From positions 925,501 through 989,500 of the forward strand of contig NZ_JAUMKD010000002.1 in NCBI RefSeq assembly GCF_030519475.1: a DNA stretch of 64,000 nucleotides. The letters are read 5' to 3'. Of the stretch, positions 46,821 through 55,508 are shown piece after piece; position 1 is the stretch's first letter, and every line of letters starts with the position of its first letter. The position numbers and the translations under genes were made by a program. Below the pieces are notes generated by a model. The model was not told where the DNA came from and searched no databases. It saw only the letters and a program-made list of their open reading frames with translations. Source of the DNA: Micromonospora sp. C28SCA-DRY-2 (GTDB lineage Bacteria; Actinomycetota; Actinomycetes; Mycobacteriales; Micromonosporaceae).

Positions 46821-48059
46821 ATGGTGTATCGGTACGAGTCCGATGAGGACGCATACGTGGAGTACCCGGGGTCCGGGTCCGACCGGTCGGTGCTCGGCGC
46901 CGGTCCGCCACCGCCGGCTGGGCCCTCCCCGTCCCGCTTCCCCACCCCGTCGCTGCCCCGGGTCACCCGGGTGGCGTCGCCGCCCGCCGACGACCCCGCG
47001 CCGCCGCGCTACCCGGTGCCGTCGCATGACCCGGTGCCGTCGCATGACCTGGTGCCGTCGCATGACCCGGTGCCGTCGAGCGACCTGGTGCCGGCGGCCG
47101 AACCGAGCTACGCCGCCTCGCCGGTCGAGCGATCCCGCCCGGAGACCTGCCCCCCGCCGCCGGCCGAGTCGACGCCGGCCGAGCGGTACTCGCCGCCGCC
47201 GACCGAACCGCCCGGCGCGTACACCGCCGCCGGACCGGCCGAGCCGCTGCCGGCGGCCCGGCGCGGCGGTCGCATGTGGCAGGTGCTGATCGGCGGCGCC
47301 GCCGTCCTCGTGCTGCTCGCTCTCTGTGGCCTCGGGGCCGCCGCCCTGCTGATGGACCGCACCGGCAACCCGACACCGGAGGCCACCACCCAGCCGGGCG
47401 TCGCCCAGTCGGCCGCGCCCGAGTCCGACTACCTCGACTCCCGGGACACCGACCAGGCGCCGCTCACCGCCAAGGAGGTCTTCCCCGGCAAGCAGTTGGC
47501 GGTCGCCGACGGGCAGCCCGCATACCAGGTGCTGAAGACCCAGTCCAGCGCCAGTTGCGCGGTGGCGGCCACCGACGAGGTCGCCGACCTGCTGGTCCGG
47601 CTCGGGTGCAGCCAGGTGGTGCGGGCCACGCTGCGCACCCCGGACGGCGACCACCTGGTCACCGCCGGGCTGTTCAACCTCACCGACCGGGCCAGCGCCG
47701 AGCGGGCCCGGGACCGGATCCGGCAGCTGCTCGACGAGCGGCAGGGCCGGTTCCGGGGCATGGCCGCCGATGCCGGCACCGAGGCGATGGCCACCGCCCC
47801 GGCCCGGGTGGGCTGGCAGGTACGCGGCCACTACCTCGCCTACGCCGTGGTCGTCCGGGCCGACGGCGAGAGCATCCGGTCCGGTGACACGGCGGTCCGC
47901 GAGATCCTCTTCGACATGATCGAGCTGCACCTGAACCAGGGGGTGCTGGAGCGGCGGGCCGACGGCGGCGTGGCCGGCCAGCCGACGGCGGGCCCGACCG
48001 ACGACGGCACCGGCGCCGACAACGGCCGCGCCGAGGAGGACGAGCGGTCGGGCGACTGA
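46821..48059 (+). CDS. membrane-anchored protein with N-terminal repeat region
   Basis: Not recognised as a known family. 412 residues: acidic start (YESDEDAYVEYPG), a Pro-rich cytoplasmic region with five tandem six-residue repeats (PVPSHD type, nt 47020-47103), one TM segment WQVLIGGAAVLVLLALCGLG, then an extracytoplasmic domain of about 230 residues containing DEVADLLVRLGCSQVVRATL and VGWQVRGHYLAYAVVVRAD. Ends with an acidic tail. ATG follows a TAGTCT hexamer by seven bases and lacks a ribosome site, so a leaderless message is possible. Confidence 0.78.
   Translation: MVYRYESDEDAYVEYPGSGSDRSVLGAGPPPPAGPSPSRFPTPSLPRVTRVASPPADDPAPPRYPVPSHDPVPSHDLVPSHDPVPSSDLVPAAEPSYAASPVERSRPETCPPPPAESTPAERYSPPPTEPPGAYTAAGPAEPLPAARRGGRMWQVLIGGAAVLVLLALCGLGAAALLMDRTGNPTPEATTQPGVAQSAAPESDYLDSRDTDQAPLTAKEVFPGKQLAVADGQPAYQVLKTQSSASCAVAATDEVADLLVRLGCSQVVRATLRTPDGDHLVTAGLFNLTDRASAERARDRIRQLLDERQGRFRGMAADAGTEAMATAPARVGWQVRGHYLAYAVVVRADGESIRSGDTAVREILFDMIELHLNQGVLERRADGGVAGQPTAGPTDDGTGADNGRAEEDERSGD
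47020..47103 (+). repeat. 18-bp tandem coding repeat
   Basis: About 4.5 copies of gtgccgtcgcatgacccg and variants, translated as VPSHDP/L. The last copies have diverged (VPSSDL, VPAAEP). In frame, so copy changes would alter length but not frame. Confidence 0.8.
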
Positions 48060-48074
48060 CCGCTGCGACGAGCA

Positions 48075-48103
48075 CGGGTGCGCGGCCGCGGGCCGCGCAC
48101 CCG
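48075..48103 (+). terminator. hairpin after the repeat-containing gene
   Basis: Perfect 13-bp stem (cgggtgcgcggcc and complement) with a 3-base loop, 16 bases after the stop. Confidence 0.7.
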
Positions 48104-48210
48104 TTCGCATGTGCGGGCGGGCTCAGCGGCGCGCTCGCGGTGATCCTGGTCGAGGGCGGGCGGACTACCGACGGGCGAGACGTCCGGCGTGCGGCCGCCC
48201 GGGCGACCGG

Positions 48211-49041
48211 TCAGGACTCGGTCGGTACCCGGAGCCGGCGGGTGAGGTCGGCGCGGCGGGCGTACTCGGCCGGGTCGTCGGGGTAGCCGACCGCCACCAG
48301 GGTGAGCCCGTGCGCCGGCGCGACGGTCACCTCGCTGGACCGCTCCCGCCGGGTCAGCAGGCCCGCCGGCCAGTCCACCGGCCGGCGGCCGTCCCCGGCC
48401 ACCAGCATCGCGCCGACCAGGCTGCGCACCATCGCCTGGCAGAACGCGTCCGCCTGGACGGTGGCGACCAGCACGCCGTCCGGGTCGCGCCGCCAGTCCA
48501 GCCGGGTCACCTCGCGCAGCGTGGTGGCGTTCTCCTTGCGCCGGCAGTACGCGGCGAAGTCGTGCTCCCCCACCAGCCCGGCCGCCGCGGCGTTCAGCGC
48601 GTCCAGGTCGAGCGGCTTCGGCCAGGCCAGGATCTCGTGCCGGCGCAGCGGCTCCGCGCCGTACGGGGCGTCGGTGACCCGGTACTCGTAGCGGCGGAAG
48701 GTGGCCGAGAACCGGGCGTCGAAGTCGGCCGGCACCTCGGTCATCGCGCGTACCCGCACGTCGGTGGGGAGCAGCCGGGCCAGCCGGCGCAGCAGCGTCC
48801 CCGCCCGCTCCCGCCAGACCGCCGTGGGCAGGTCGAGGTGGCAGACCTGGCCGGTGGCGTGCACCCCGGCGTCGGTCCGGCCGGCCACGGTCAGCCCGGT
48901 CGCGACACCCGCGCCGAGCACCAGGTCGAGGGTCTGCACGAGCACCCCGGCGACCGTGCGCCGGGTCGGCTGGGCGGCCCAGCCGGAGAAGTCGGTGCCG
49001 TCGTACGCGACGTCCAACCGCAGCCGGGTGCGCTCGTCCAC
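48211..49041 (-). CDS. truA: tRNA pseudouridine(38-40) synthase TruA
   Basis: Isomerises uridines 38-40 in tRNA anticodon arms. 276 residues: first strand LRLDVAYDGTDFSGWAAQP, catalytic aspartate in GRTDAGVHATGQV, and SFVRS-like region AMVRSLVGAML. GTG 49041 is chosen because GGAGG lies five bases before it; a GTG at 49074 in the same frame would sit inside the rplQ terminator hairpin. Downstream end of the ribosomal superoperon, as usual in actinobacteria. Confidence 0.94.
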   Translation of the reverse strand: MDERTRLRLDVAYDGTDFSGWAAQPTRRTVAGVLVQTLDLVLGAGVATGLTVAGRTDAGVHATGQVCHLDLPTAVWRERAGTLLRRLARLLPTDVRVRAMTEVPADFDARFSATFRRYEYRVTDAPYGAEPLRRHEILAWPKPLDLDALNAAAAGLVGEHDFAAYCRRKENATTLREVTRLDWRRDPDGVLVATVQADAFCQAMVRSLVGAMLVAGDGRRPVDWPAGLLTRRERSSEVTVAPAHGLTLVAVGYPDDPAEYARRADLTRRLRVPTES

Positions 49042-49063
49042 TCGTACCTCCGCCTCACGGGTC

Positions 49064-49095
49064 GGGCCCGGCACCCCGTGAGGGATGCCGGGCCC
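49064..49095 (-). terminator. terminator after rplQ
   Basis: Perfect 10-bp stem gggcccggca / tgccgggccc with a 12-base loop, 15 bases past the rplQ stop and before truA. Confidence 0.7.
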
Positions 49096-49109
49096 GATGG
49101 TGGCCTGGC

Positions 49110-49670
49110 TCAGGCCTTGTCGTTCTCGCCGGCCTCGTCGCTGTCCTCGCGCGCGGCCGGGGTGTCGCCGGACGCCGACACCGGCGGCTCGGCGTCCTGG
49201 TCGCCGGAGTTCGACCGCGGGGTCTCCTCCGCCGGGGCGAGCGCCTCGACCTTGTCCTGCTGGGCCGCCTTGCGGGCGGCGGTCTTCTTGTTCGCCTTCG
49301 GCTCGGCGGCCTGAAGCTCCTCGACCAGCTCGATGATCGCCATCGGCGCGGCGTCACCCTTGCGCGGACCGGTCTTCACGATCCGGGTGTAGCCGCCGTT
49401 GCGGTTGGCGTACCGCGGCGCGATCTGGTCGAACAGGGCGTAGACCACGTCCTTGTCCTTGACGACACCCAGCACCCGCCGGCGGGACGCCAGGTCGCCG
49501 CGCTTGGCCTTGGTGATGAGCTGCTCGGCCAGCGGACGCAGCCGCCGGGCCTTCGTCTCGGTGGTCTGGATCTTGCCGTGCTGGAACAGCGCGGTGGCCA
49601 GGTTGGCCAGCATCAGCCGCTCGTGCGCGGGGCTGCCGCCGAGGCGGGGGCCCTTGGTGGGCGTGGGCAT
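49110..49670 (-). CDS. rplQ: 50S ribosomal protein L17 with extended C terminus
   Basis: Core residues 1-120 are typical: [61 protein letters not shown] further about 65 residues rich in Ala, Glu, Asp and Ser follow, an actinobacterial extension with no known function. Last member of the alpha operon group, 34 bases after rpoA. Confidence 0.97.
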   Translation of the reverse strand: MPTPTKGPRLGGSPAHERLMLANLATALFQHGKIQTTETKARRLRPLAEQLITKAKRGDLASRRRVLGVVKDKDVVYALFDQIAPRYANRNGGYTRIVKTGPRKGDAAPMAIIELVEELQAAEPKANKKTAARKAAQQDKVEALAPAEETPRSNSGDQDAEPPVSASGDTPAAREDSDEAGENDKA

Positions 49671-49704
49671 GCTTGGTGCTCCTCAGGTGTGGCGGCAGCG
49701 CGGA

Positions 49705-50727
49705 CTAGAGCTGCTCGGTCTCGCGGTAGTCGTCGGTGTCGTAGTCGGCCTCGCCGAAGGCGTCCACGACGTGCGCCGGATCGAAGTTCGGAGCCGAGTC
49801 CTTCAGCCCCAGCCCCATCCCGGCGAGCTTCATCTTGACCTCGTCGATCGACTTCTGGCCGAAGTTGCGGATGTCGAGGAGGTCGGCCTCGGTACGCCCG
49901 ATGAGCTCACCAACGGTGTTGATGCCCTCGCGCTTGAGGCAGTTGTAGGAGCGGACGGTCAGGTCCAGCTCCTCGATCGGCAGGGCCAGGTCCGCCGCGA
50001 GCTGGGCGTCCTGCGGGGACGGCCCGATGTCGATGCCCTCGGCGGTCTCGTCCAGCTCCCGGGCCAACCCGAAGAGCTCCACCAGCGTCGACCCGGCGGA
50101 GGCCAGCGCGGTGCGCGGGCCCATCGACGGCTTGGTCTCGACGTCGATGATCAGCCGGTCGAAGTCGGTCCGCTGCTCGACACGCGTCGCCTCGACCCGG
50201 TAGGTGACCTTCAGCACCGGCGAGTAGATCGAGTCGACCGGGATCCGGCCGATCTCGGCGCCGGCCTGCTTGTTCTGCGCCGCCGTGACGTAGCCCCGGC
50301 CCCGCTCGACGGTCAGCTCCATGTCGAGCCGGCCCTTGCCGTTGAGGGTGGCGAGCTTCAGGTCCGGGTTGTGCACCGAGACGCCGGCCGGCGGCTGGAT
50401 GTCACCCGCGGTCACGTCGCCCGGGCCCTGCTTGCGCAGGTACATGCTGACCGGCTCGTCGTGCTCCGAGCTGACGCAGAGCTCCTTGATGTTCATGACG
50501 AGCTCGACCACGTCCTCCTTGACCCCGGGGATCGTGGTGAACTCGTGCAGCACGCCGTCGATCTTGATCGAGGTCACCGCCGCACCCGGGATCGACGACA
50601 GCAGCGTACGCCGCAGCGAGTTGCCCAGGGTGTAGCCGAAGCCCGGCTCCAGCGGCTCGATGGTGAACCGGGAGCGGGTCTCGTTGATCGACTCTTCGGA
50701 AAGAGACGGTCGCTGGCTGATGAGCAT
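49705..50727 (-). CDS. rpoA: RNA polymerase alpha subunit
   Basis: 340 residues. N-terminal assembly domain with [20 protein letters not shown] and the second conserved block [18 protein letters not shown]-terminal domain with [20 protein letters not shown] and [19 protein letters not shown], which contacts UP elements and activators. Preceded by a strong hairpin separating it from rpsD. Confidence 0.98.
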   Translation of the reverse strand: MLISQRPSLSEESINETRSRFTIEPLEPGFGYTLGNSLRRTLLSSIPGAAVTSIKIDGVLHEFTTIPGVKEDVVELVMNIKELCVSSEHDEPVSMYLRKQGPGDVTAGDIQPPAGVSVHNPDLKLATLNGKGRLDMELTVERGRGYVTAAQNKQAGAEIGRIPVDSIYSPVLKVTYRVEATRVEQRTDFDRLIIDVETKPSMGPRTALASAGSTLVELFGLARELDETAEGIDIGPSPQDAQLAADLALPIEELDLTVRSYNCLKREGINTVGELIGRTEADLLDIRNFGQKSIDEVKMKLAGMGLGLKDSAPNFDPAHVVDAFGEADYDTDDYRETEQL

Positions 50728-50784
50728 GTCTTCTCTTCTCTTCCGGGGCGCCCGCTATATGACGCCCACGACACAAACTGTTCC

Positions 50785-50812
50785 GGTGGCCCGCCCCGGA
50801 GGGCGGGCCACC
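50785..50812 (-). terminator. hairpin between rpsD and rpoA
   Basis: Perfect 12-bp stem ggtggcccgccc / gggcgggccacc with loop cgga, 11 bases beyond the rpsD stop and 57 bases before the rpoA start. Could partly terminate and set the ratio of ribosomal to polymerase transcripts. Confidence 0.65.
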
Positions 50813-50823
50813 GCAACGAGCCC

Positions 50824-51450
50824 TTACTTGGAGTAGAGCTCGACGATCAGCTGCTCCTGGACCTGGGTGTCGATCACCTGGCGGGCCGGGAGCGAGTGCA
50901 CGAGGATCTTCATCTGGCTCGGGATGGCCTCCAGCCACGCCGGAACCGACCGCGAACCGGCCTGAGCCTGCGCCACCAGGAACGGGGTGAGCTGCTTGCT
51001 CTTCTCCCGCACCTCGATGATGTCGTGCTCCTTGACCCGGTACGACGGGATGTCGACCTTCTTGCCGTTCACCGTGAAGTGGCCGTGCTTGACCAGCTGA
51101 CGGGCCTGGTCGCGGGAGCTGGCGTAGCCGGCCCGGTAGACCACGTTGTCCAGCCGCGACTCGAGGATCTGCAGGAGGACCTCACCGGTCTTGGCCTGCT
51201 TGGCCACGGCCTCCTCGTAGTAACCGCGGAACTGCTTCTCCAGCACGCCGTAGACGCGGCGGGCCTTCTGCTTCTCGCGGAGCTGGAGCAGGTACTCCGT
51301 CTCCTTGGTGCGGCCGCGGCCGTGCTGCCCGGGCGGGAACGGCCGGGACTCGAACGGGCACTTCGGGCCATCGCACTTGCTGCCCTTGAGGAACAGCTTC
51401 ATCTTCTCCCGCCGGCAACGGCGGCAGTCAGCACCGGTGTAACGAGCCAT
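50824..51450 (-). CDS. rpsD: 30S ribosomal protein S4
   Basis: Primary 16S-binding protein, 208 residues. Starts MARYTGADCRRCRREKMKLF with zinc-type cysteines (C-x2-C, and CDGPKC further on), followed by the S4 RNA-binding domain RLDNVVYRAGYASSRDQARQ and LVKHGHFTVNGKKVDIPSY. 13 bases after rpsK. Confidence 0.98.
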   Translation of the reverse strand: MARYTGADCRRCRREKMKLFLKGSKCDGPKCPFESRPFPPGQHGRGRTKETEYLLQLREKQKARRVYGVLEKQFRGYYEEAVAKQAKTGEVLLQILESRLDNVVYRAGYASSRDQARQLVKHGHFTVNGKKVDIPSYRVKEHDIIEVREKSKQLTPFLVAQAQAGSRSVPAWLEAIPSQMKILVHSLPARQVIDTQVQEQLIVELYSK

Positions 51451-51463
51451 CTCTCTCTACCTC

Positions 51464-51871
51464 TCAGACCCGGCGACGCTTCGGCGGACGGCACCCGTTG
51501 TGCGGCTGCGGGGTCACGTCGGAGATCTGACCGACCTCCAGGCCCACGGCCTGCAGCGAACGGATGGCGGTCTCCCGGCCGGAGCCGGGGCCCTTGACGA
51601 ACACGTCGACCTTGCGCATGCCGTGCTCCATCGCCCGGCGCGCGGCGGCCTCGGCGGCCAGCTGCGCGGCGAACGGGGTCGACTTGCGCGAGCCCTTGAA
51701 GCCCACCTGGCCCGCGGAGGCCCAGGAGATGACCGCACCGGTCGGGTCCGTGATGGACACGATGGTGTTGTTGAAGGTGCTCTTGATGTGCGCCTGCCCG
51801 TGGGCGACGTTCTTGCGTTCCTTGCGCCGGACCTTCTTGACGGCGGCTCCGGCACGAGCCTTCGGTGGCAT
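51464..51871 (-). CDS. rpsK: 30S ribosomal protein S11
   Basis: 135 residues. [20 protein letters not shown] and the C-terminal [17 protein letters not shown] are diagnostic. Basic N-terminal stretch [10 protein letters not shown]. 87 bases after rpsM. Confidence 0.98.
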
Positions 51872-51958
51872 AAGTCTGTGCGCTCCTAGTTGACTTACCG
51901 AAACAGGTTGGAGTCCGGCCTACCTCGGCGGACGCCGACCCGGATTCCGGTTTTCGTC

Positions 51959-52339
51959 TTACTTCTTGCCGGGCTTCTTCTTGCCGGCGACGGTCCGCTT
52001 CGGGCCCTTGCGGGTGCGGGCGTTGGTCCGCGTCCGCTGGCCACGCACGGGGAGACCCCGGCGGTGCCGGATACCGGCGTAGCAGCCGATCTCGACCTTG
52101 CGGCGGATGTCCGCGGCGACCTCGCGGCGCAGGTCGCCTTCAACCTTGTAGTTGGCCTCGATGTGGTCGCGGAGCTGGACCAGCTCCTCGTCCGTGAGGT
52201 CCCGGGCGCGCTTGTCCGGCGAGATGCCGGTGGCGGCGAGCGTCTCCAGGGCGCGGGTGCGACCCACGCCGAAGATGTAGGTGAGCGCGATCTCCATCCG
52301 CTTCTCGCGGGGGAGGTCGACGCCGACTAGACGTGCCAT
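51959..52339 (-). CDS. rpsM: 30S ribosomal protein S13
   Basis: 126 residues. Begins [20 protein letters not shown], has [14 protein letters not shown] and the conserved [20 protein letters not shown], ending in a Lys-rich tail [11 protein letters not shown] 52339 is the family start; the frame continues upstream without relevance. Preceded by 263 bases that include two small hairpins. Confidence 0.98.
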   Translation of the reverse strand: MARLVGVDLPREKRMEIALTYIFGVGRTRALETLAATGISPDKRARDLTDEELVQLRDHIEANYKVEGDLRREVAADIRRKVEIGCYAGIRHRRGLPVRGQRTRTNARTRKGPKRTVAGKKKPGKK

Positions 52340-52602
52340 GTGCGGGCGTACTCCTCGTGATGTTCTGGCGGAGGTGTGGACCCGTCCCACCCCGCTACCG
52401 ACCGTCCCGTCCTTCCGGCGCTTACCGCGCCGGCGACCGGGATCGGTCGCTGCCCGAGCGGGCCCCGGCCTCCGACCGGGGGTCAACCACGAGGGAGTAC
52501 GCGCTGCGTACCGCTCGCGGCTGGGACGAGCTAGGTGATGTGTTGTCTGGATCTGCGGCCCGGACCGATCCGACCGGCCGTGTCACGACCGGTGGGACTG
52601 GT
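52340..52602. other. rpmJ-rpsM intergenic region
   Basis: 263 bases without a gene. On the minus strand it holds a 7-bp stem at 52415-52433 (ccggcgc / gcgccgg) and a 6-bp stem at 52463-52481. Possible promoter or leader for the alpha operon; no confident hexamers seen. Confidence 0.45.
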
Positions 52603-52716
52603 TCAGCCCTGGCGCTGCTTGTGGCGCGGGTCGGTGCAGATGACCATGACCCGGCCGTGCCGGCGGATCACCCGGCACTTGTTGCAGATCCTCTTGACGC
52701 TCGGCTTGACCTTCAC
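52603..52716 (-). CDS. rpmJ: 50S ribosomal protein L36
   Basis: 37-residue protein beginning [14 protein letters not shown] and ending DPRHKQRQG, the standard length. Zinc ligands CNKC and C...H (VICTDPRH) are present, so this is the zinc-containing C+ form. GTG 52716 is chosen as the canonical start with AAGG upstream; ATG 52734 would add six residues. Confidence 0.95.
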   Translation of the reverse strand: MKVKPSVKRICNKCRVIRRHGRVMVICTDPRHKQRQG

Positions 52717-52804
52717 GGTTGCCTTACTTCCCATCTGGCCCGGAGTCGCGACGTGCGACCCGGACGTCGAAGACGGACACGGGACGACCCGGCCGTCGTC
52801 AGGC

Positions 52805-53026
52805 TTACTTGTAGCGGTAGACGATGCGCCCGCGGGTCAGGTCGTACGGCGACAGTTCGACGACGACCCGGTCCTCCGGCAGGATGCGGATGTAGTGCTG
52901 CCGCATCTTGCCGCTGATGTGAGCCAGCACCTTGTGGCCGTTCGCGAGCTCCACCCGGAACATGGCGTTCGGCAGGGGCTCGATGACCCGACCCTCGATC
53001 TCGATGGCTCCGTCTTTTTTCGGCAT
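52805..53026 (-). CDS. infA: translation initiation factor IF-1
   Basis: 73 residues of the S1/OB fold: [40 protein letters not shown] and the end [11 protein letters not shown]. Preceded by about 244 bases with no gene. GCGGAGGAC ribosome site overlaps just before the ATG. Confidence 0.98.
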   Translation of the reverse strand: MPKKDGAIEIEGRVIEPLPNAMFRVELANGHKVLAHISGKMRQHYIRILPEDRVVVELSPYDLTRGRIVYRYK

Positions 53027-53270
53027 GTCCTCCGCTGTCCTGACGTCGGTTGCTCCGGACGGCCCACAACGTCTTACACGGGTGACTGACCATGATCAGT
53101 AAGCCCGCGCCAGCCGCGGCTCCGAGTCCCACCGAAGCGCTTGGTGGGCATGCCGGAGTGGACGCTGTGCGCCGATCAGTCAGTGTACGCGCGCCTGCAC
53201 GCCGTCGCCAAACCGGCCACCAGCGGATTCACCGTACCGGGCAAATCCGCCCATCCCGCCGGGTGAGTGG

Positions 53271-53798
53271 CTACTCGTCCGGGCCGCCGGCCTCCAGCGC
53301 CCGCCGGCGGGCCCGCTTCGCCAGCTTCCGCCGGCGCCGGCGCTCCCGCTCGGCCTCCCACCGCCGCGGCTCACCCCCGGCCAGGCCGGTGACGGTGCGC
53401 ACCAGCAGCAGCGCGCCCCACGGCCCGGCCACCCAGCCCGGCCAGAAATACAGCAGATCGCGTGCGTACAGGGAGGAAATCGCCCAGATGGCCACCACGA
53501 TCGGCACCACCTGGAGGTAGGGCAGCCAGACCTCGGCCAGCCAGCGGGCGGCCGCCCGGCGGGCGGCAGCCGGGTGGGCCGGCGCCGGGACGGCGTCCGC
53601 CGGTTCCGCGAGCGCGGACGCGGCCGGGGGCGTCACCGCCGGCAGGTCGCTCACCAGCGCGTCCAGTTCGGCGTACGTGCGGGCGGCGTAGGCCTGCTGC
53701 AACCGCTCGTCGTACTCGTACAGGCTCAGCCGGCCCTCGTCGAGCGCCACCCGCAGCCGGTCGGCCACCGCCGTACGGTCGGCATCGGCGGCCCGCAT
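53271..53798 (-). CDS. DUF1707 and two-transmembrane domain protein
   Basis: 175 residues. N-terminal DUF1707 (SHOCT-like) starting MRAADADRTAVADRLRVALD and ending YAELDALVSDLP, then an Ala/Pro linker and two hydrophobic segments (LQVVPIVVAIWAISSL and LYFWPGWVAGPWGALLLV), ending in a basic tail RRRRRKLAKRARRRA. ATG 53798 has GGAGGGG six bases upstream; longer starts give Pro/Gly-rich sequence. Function unknown; a membrane protein interrupting the infA-map order. Confidence 0.85.
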   Translation of the reverse strand: MRAADADRTAVADRLRVALDEGRLSLYEYDERLQQAYAARTYAELDALVSDLPAVTPPAASALAEPADAVPAPAHPAAARRAAARWLAEVWLPYLQVVPIVVAIWAISSLYARDLLYFWPGWVAGPWGALLLVRTVTGLAGGEPRRWEAERERRRRRKLAKRARRRALEAGGPDE

Positions 53799-53925
53799 CC
53801 CGTCCCGCCCCTCCATGCCCGCAAGCATGCCACCGCCCCACCACCCCCACGAACCCCCGAACCGGCCGCCCCACCCGGGTGGGACGGGGGCGGATGGGAC
53901 GGGGGCGGGTGGAGCGAGGGCTGGG

Positions 53926-54771
53926 TCAGGGGGTCGGGGCGGGTTGGCGGGCGGTGACCAGGTCACCGAGGCGGGCCCGGCCGCCGTCCTCGGCGGTCAG
54001 CACCCACACCCCGTCGGGCAGCAGCGCCATCGTGTGCTCGACGTGCGCCGCGACCGAGCCGTCCCGGGTCACCACTGTCCAGCCGTCGGCCAGCTCCACG
54101 GTGCGCGGCGAGCCCATCGTGATCATCGGCTCGATGGCCAGCGCCATGCCGGGCACCAGGCGGGGGCCCTTACCCGGCCGGCCGTGGTTGAGCACGTGCG
54201 GGTCCTGGTGCATCTCGGTGCCGATGCCGTGCCCGCCGTAGCCGTCGACGATGCCGTACCGCCCGCCCCGGCGGACCGCGTCCTCCACCGCGTGCGAGAT
54301 GTCGGTGAGCCGGCCCTTGCCGCTGGCCGCGCCCCGCGCCGCCGCGGCGATACCGGCCCACATGGCGTCCTCGGCCACCGTGGCCATCTTCAGCAGGGTC
54401 GGGTCGACCTCGCCCACGCCGACGGTGATGGCGGCGTCGCCGTGCCAGCCGTTCAGCACCGCGCCACAGTCGATCGAGATCAGGTCGCCCTCGTGGAGCA
54501 CCTGCTCGGGTGCCGGGATCGCGTGCACCACCTGCTCGTTGACCGAGGAGCAGATCGAGGCGGGGAAGCCGTGGTAGCCCTTGAACGACGGGACCGCCCC
54601 GGCCTCGCGGATGGTCGACTCGGCGATCGCGTCCAGGTCGGCGGTGCTGACCCCGGGGGCGACCGCGGCACGCATCCGGCGCAGGGCCTCGGCGACCACC
54701 AGACCGGCGGCGCGCATCTTCTCGATCTGGTCGGGGGTCTTCAGCTGGATGTCCAGCTGGGGACGACGCAT
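53926..54771 (-). CDS. map: methionine aminopeptidase, type I
   Basis: Removes initiator methionine. 281 residues. The five metal ligands are visible: Asp in ISIDCGAV, Asp in WHGDAAIT, His in GYGGHGIG, Glu in LAIEPMIT and Glu in HVEHTMAL. ATG 54771 (MRRPQLD) is preferred to an upstream in-frame start. Lies downstream of adk with a hairpin between. Confidence 0.97.
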   Translation of the reverse strand: MRRPQLDIQLKTPDQIEKMRAAGLVVAEALRRMRAAVAPGVSTADLDAIAESTIREAGAVPSFKGYHGFPASICSSVNEQVVHAIPAPEQVLHEGDLISIDCGAVLNGWHGDAAITVGVGEVDPTLLKMATVAEDAMWAGIAAAARGAASGKGRLTDISHAVEDAVRRGGRYGIVDGYGGHGIGTEMHQDPHVLNHGRPGKGPRLVPGMALAIEPMITMGSPRTVELADGWTVVTRDGSVAAHVEHTMALLPDGVWVLTAEDGGRARLGDLVTARQPAPTP

Positions 54772-54792
54772 GGAGCCGTTACCTTTCGTTGC

Positions 54793-54829
54793 CGAACAGC
54801 GGGGCACGCCGGACGTACCCCGCTGTTCG
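54793..54829 (-). terminator. hairpin between adk and map
   Basis: Perfect 12-bp stem cgaacagcgggg / ccccgctgttcg with a 13-base loop, 26 bases after the adk stop and 22 bases before the map start; may partly terminate or regulate map. Confidence 0.6.
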
Positions 54830-54854
54830 CACTCTATCCGCCGTGGGCGGGACG

Positions 54855-55508
54855 TCAGCCGCTGTAGGAGCGCAGGGCGTCGATGGCGCGGACGGTGACG
54901 TCCTCCACCGGACCGGTCGCGTCGATGCCGACGAGCTTGCCCTGGGCGCCGTAGTAGTCGACCAGCGGCGCGGTCTTCTCCGCGTACTCCCGCAGCCGGG
55001 CGGCGATGGTCTCCGGCTTGTCGTCGTCGCGCTGGAACAGCTCGGCGCCGCAGCGGTCGCAGATGCCGTCCCGGGTGGTCGGGTCGAACTCGACGTGCCA
55101 GATCTTGCCGCAGCCCCGGCAGGTCCGCCGGCCGGAGAGCCGGCGGATCACCTCGTCGTCGTCGACGACCAGTTCGAGCACCAGGTCGAGCGCGGTGCCC
55201 AGGTCGGCGAGGAGCTTGTCGAGCGCGGCCGCCTGCGGGGTCGTGCGGGGGAAGCCGTCGAGCAGGAAGCCCTCGCTGGCGTCCGGCTCGGCGAGCCGGT
55301 CCCGAACCATGTTGATGGTCACCTCGTCCGGCACCAGCTTGCCGGCGTCCATGTAGCGCTTCGCCTCGACGCCGAGCGGGGTCCCCTGGGACACGTTGGC
55401 CCGGAAGATGTCTCCGGTCGAGATCTTCGGCACCGAGAGGTGCGCGGCGATGAACTCGGCCTGCGTGCCCTTGCCCGCGCCCGGCGGGCCAACCAGAACG
55501 AGTCTCAT
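54855..55508 (-). CDS. adk: adenylate kinase
   Basis: AMP + ATP to 2 ADP, 217 residues, long form. P-loop [16 protein letters not shown], and a LID domain with a zinc-type four-cysteine set (TCRGCG and CDRCG). Starts directly after secY with no gap. Confidence 0.98.
   Translation of the reverse strand: MRLVLVGPPGAGKGTQAEFIAAHLSVPKISTGDIFRANVSQGTPLGVEAKRYMDAGKLVPDEVTINMVRDRLAEPDASEGFLLDGFPRTTPQAAALDKLLADLGTALDLVLELVVDDDEVIRRLSGRRTCRGCGKIWHVEFDPTTRDGICDRCGAELFQRDDDKPETIAARLREYAEKTAPLVDYYGAQGKLVGIDATGPVEDVTVRAIDALRSYSG

Noticed and set aside
47020..47103. Possible CRISPR-like repeat array
   Set aside because: Repeats are contiguous 18-mers without spacers and translate in frame as a protein repeat.
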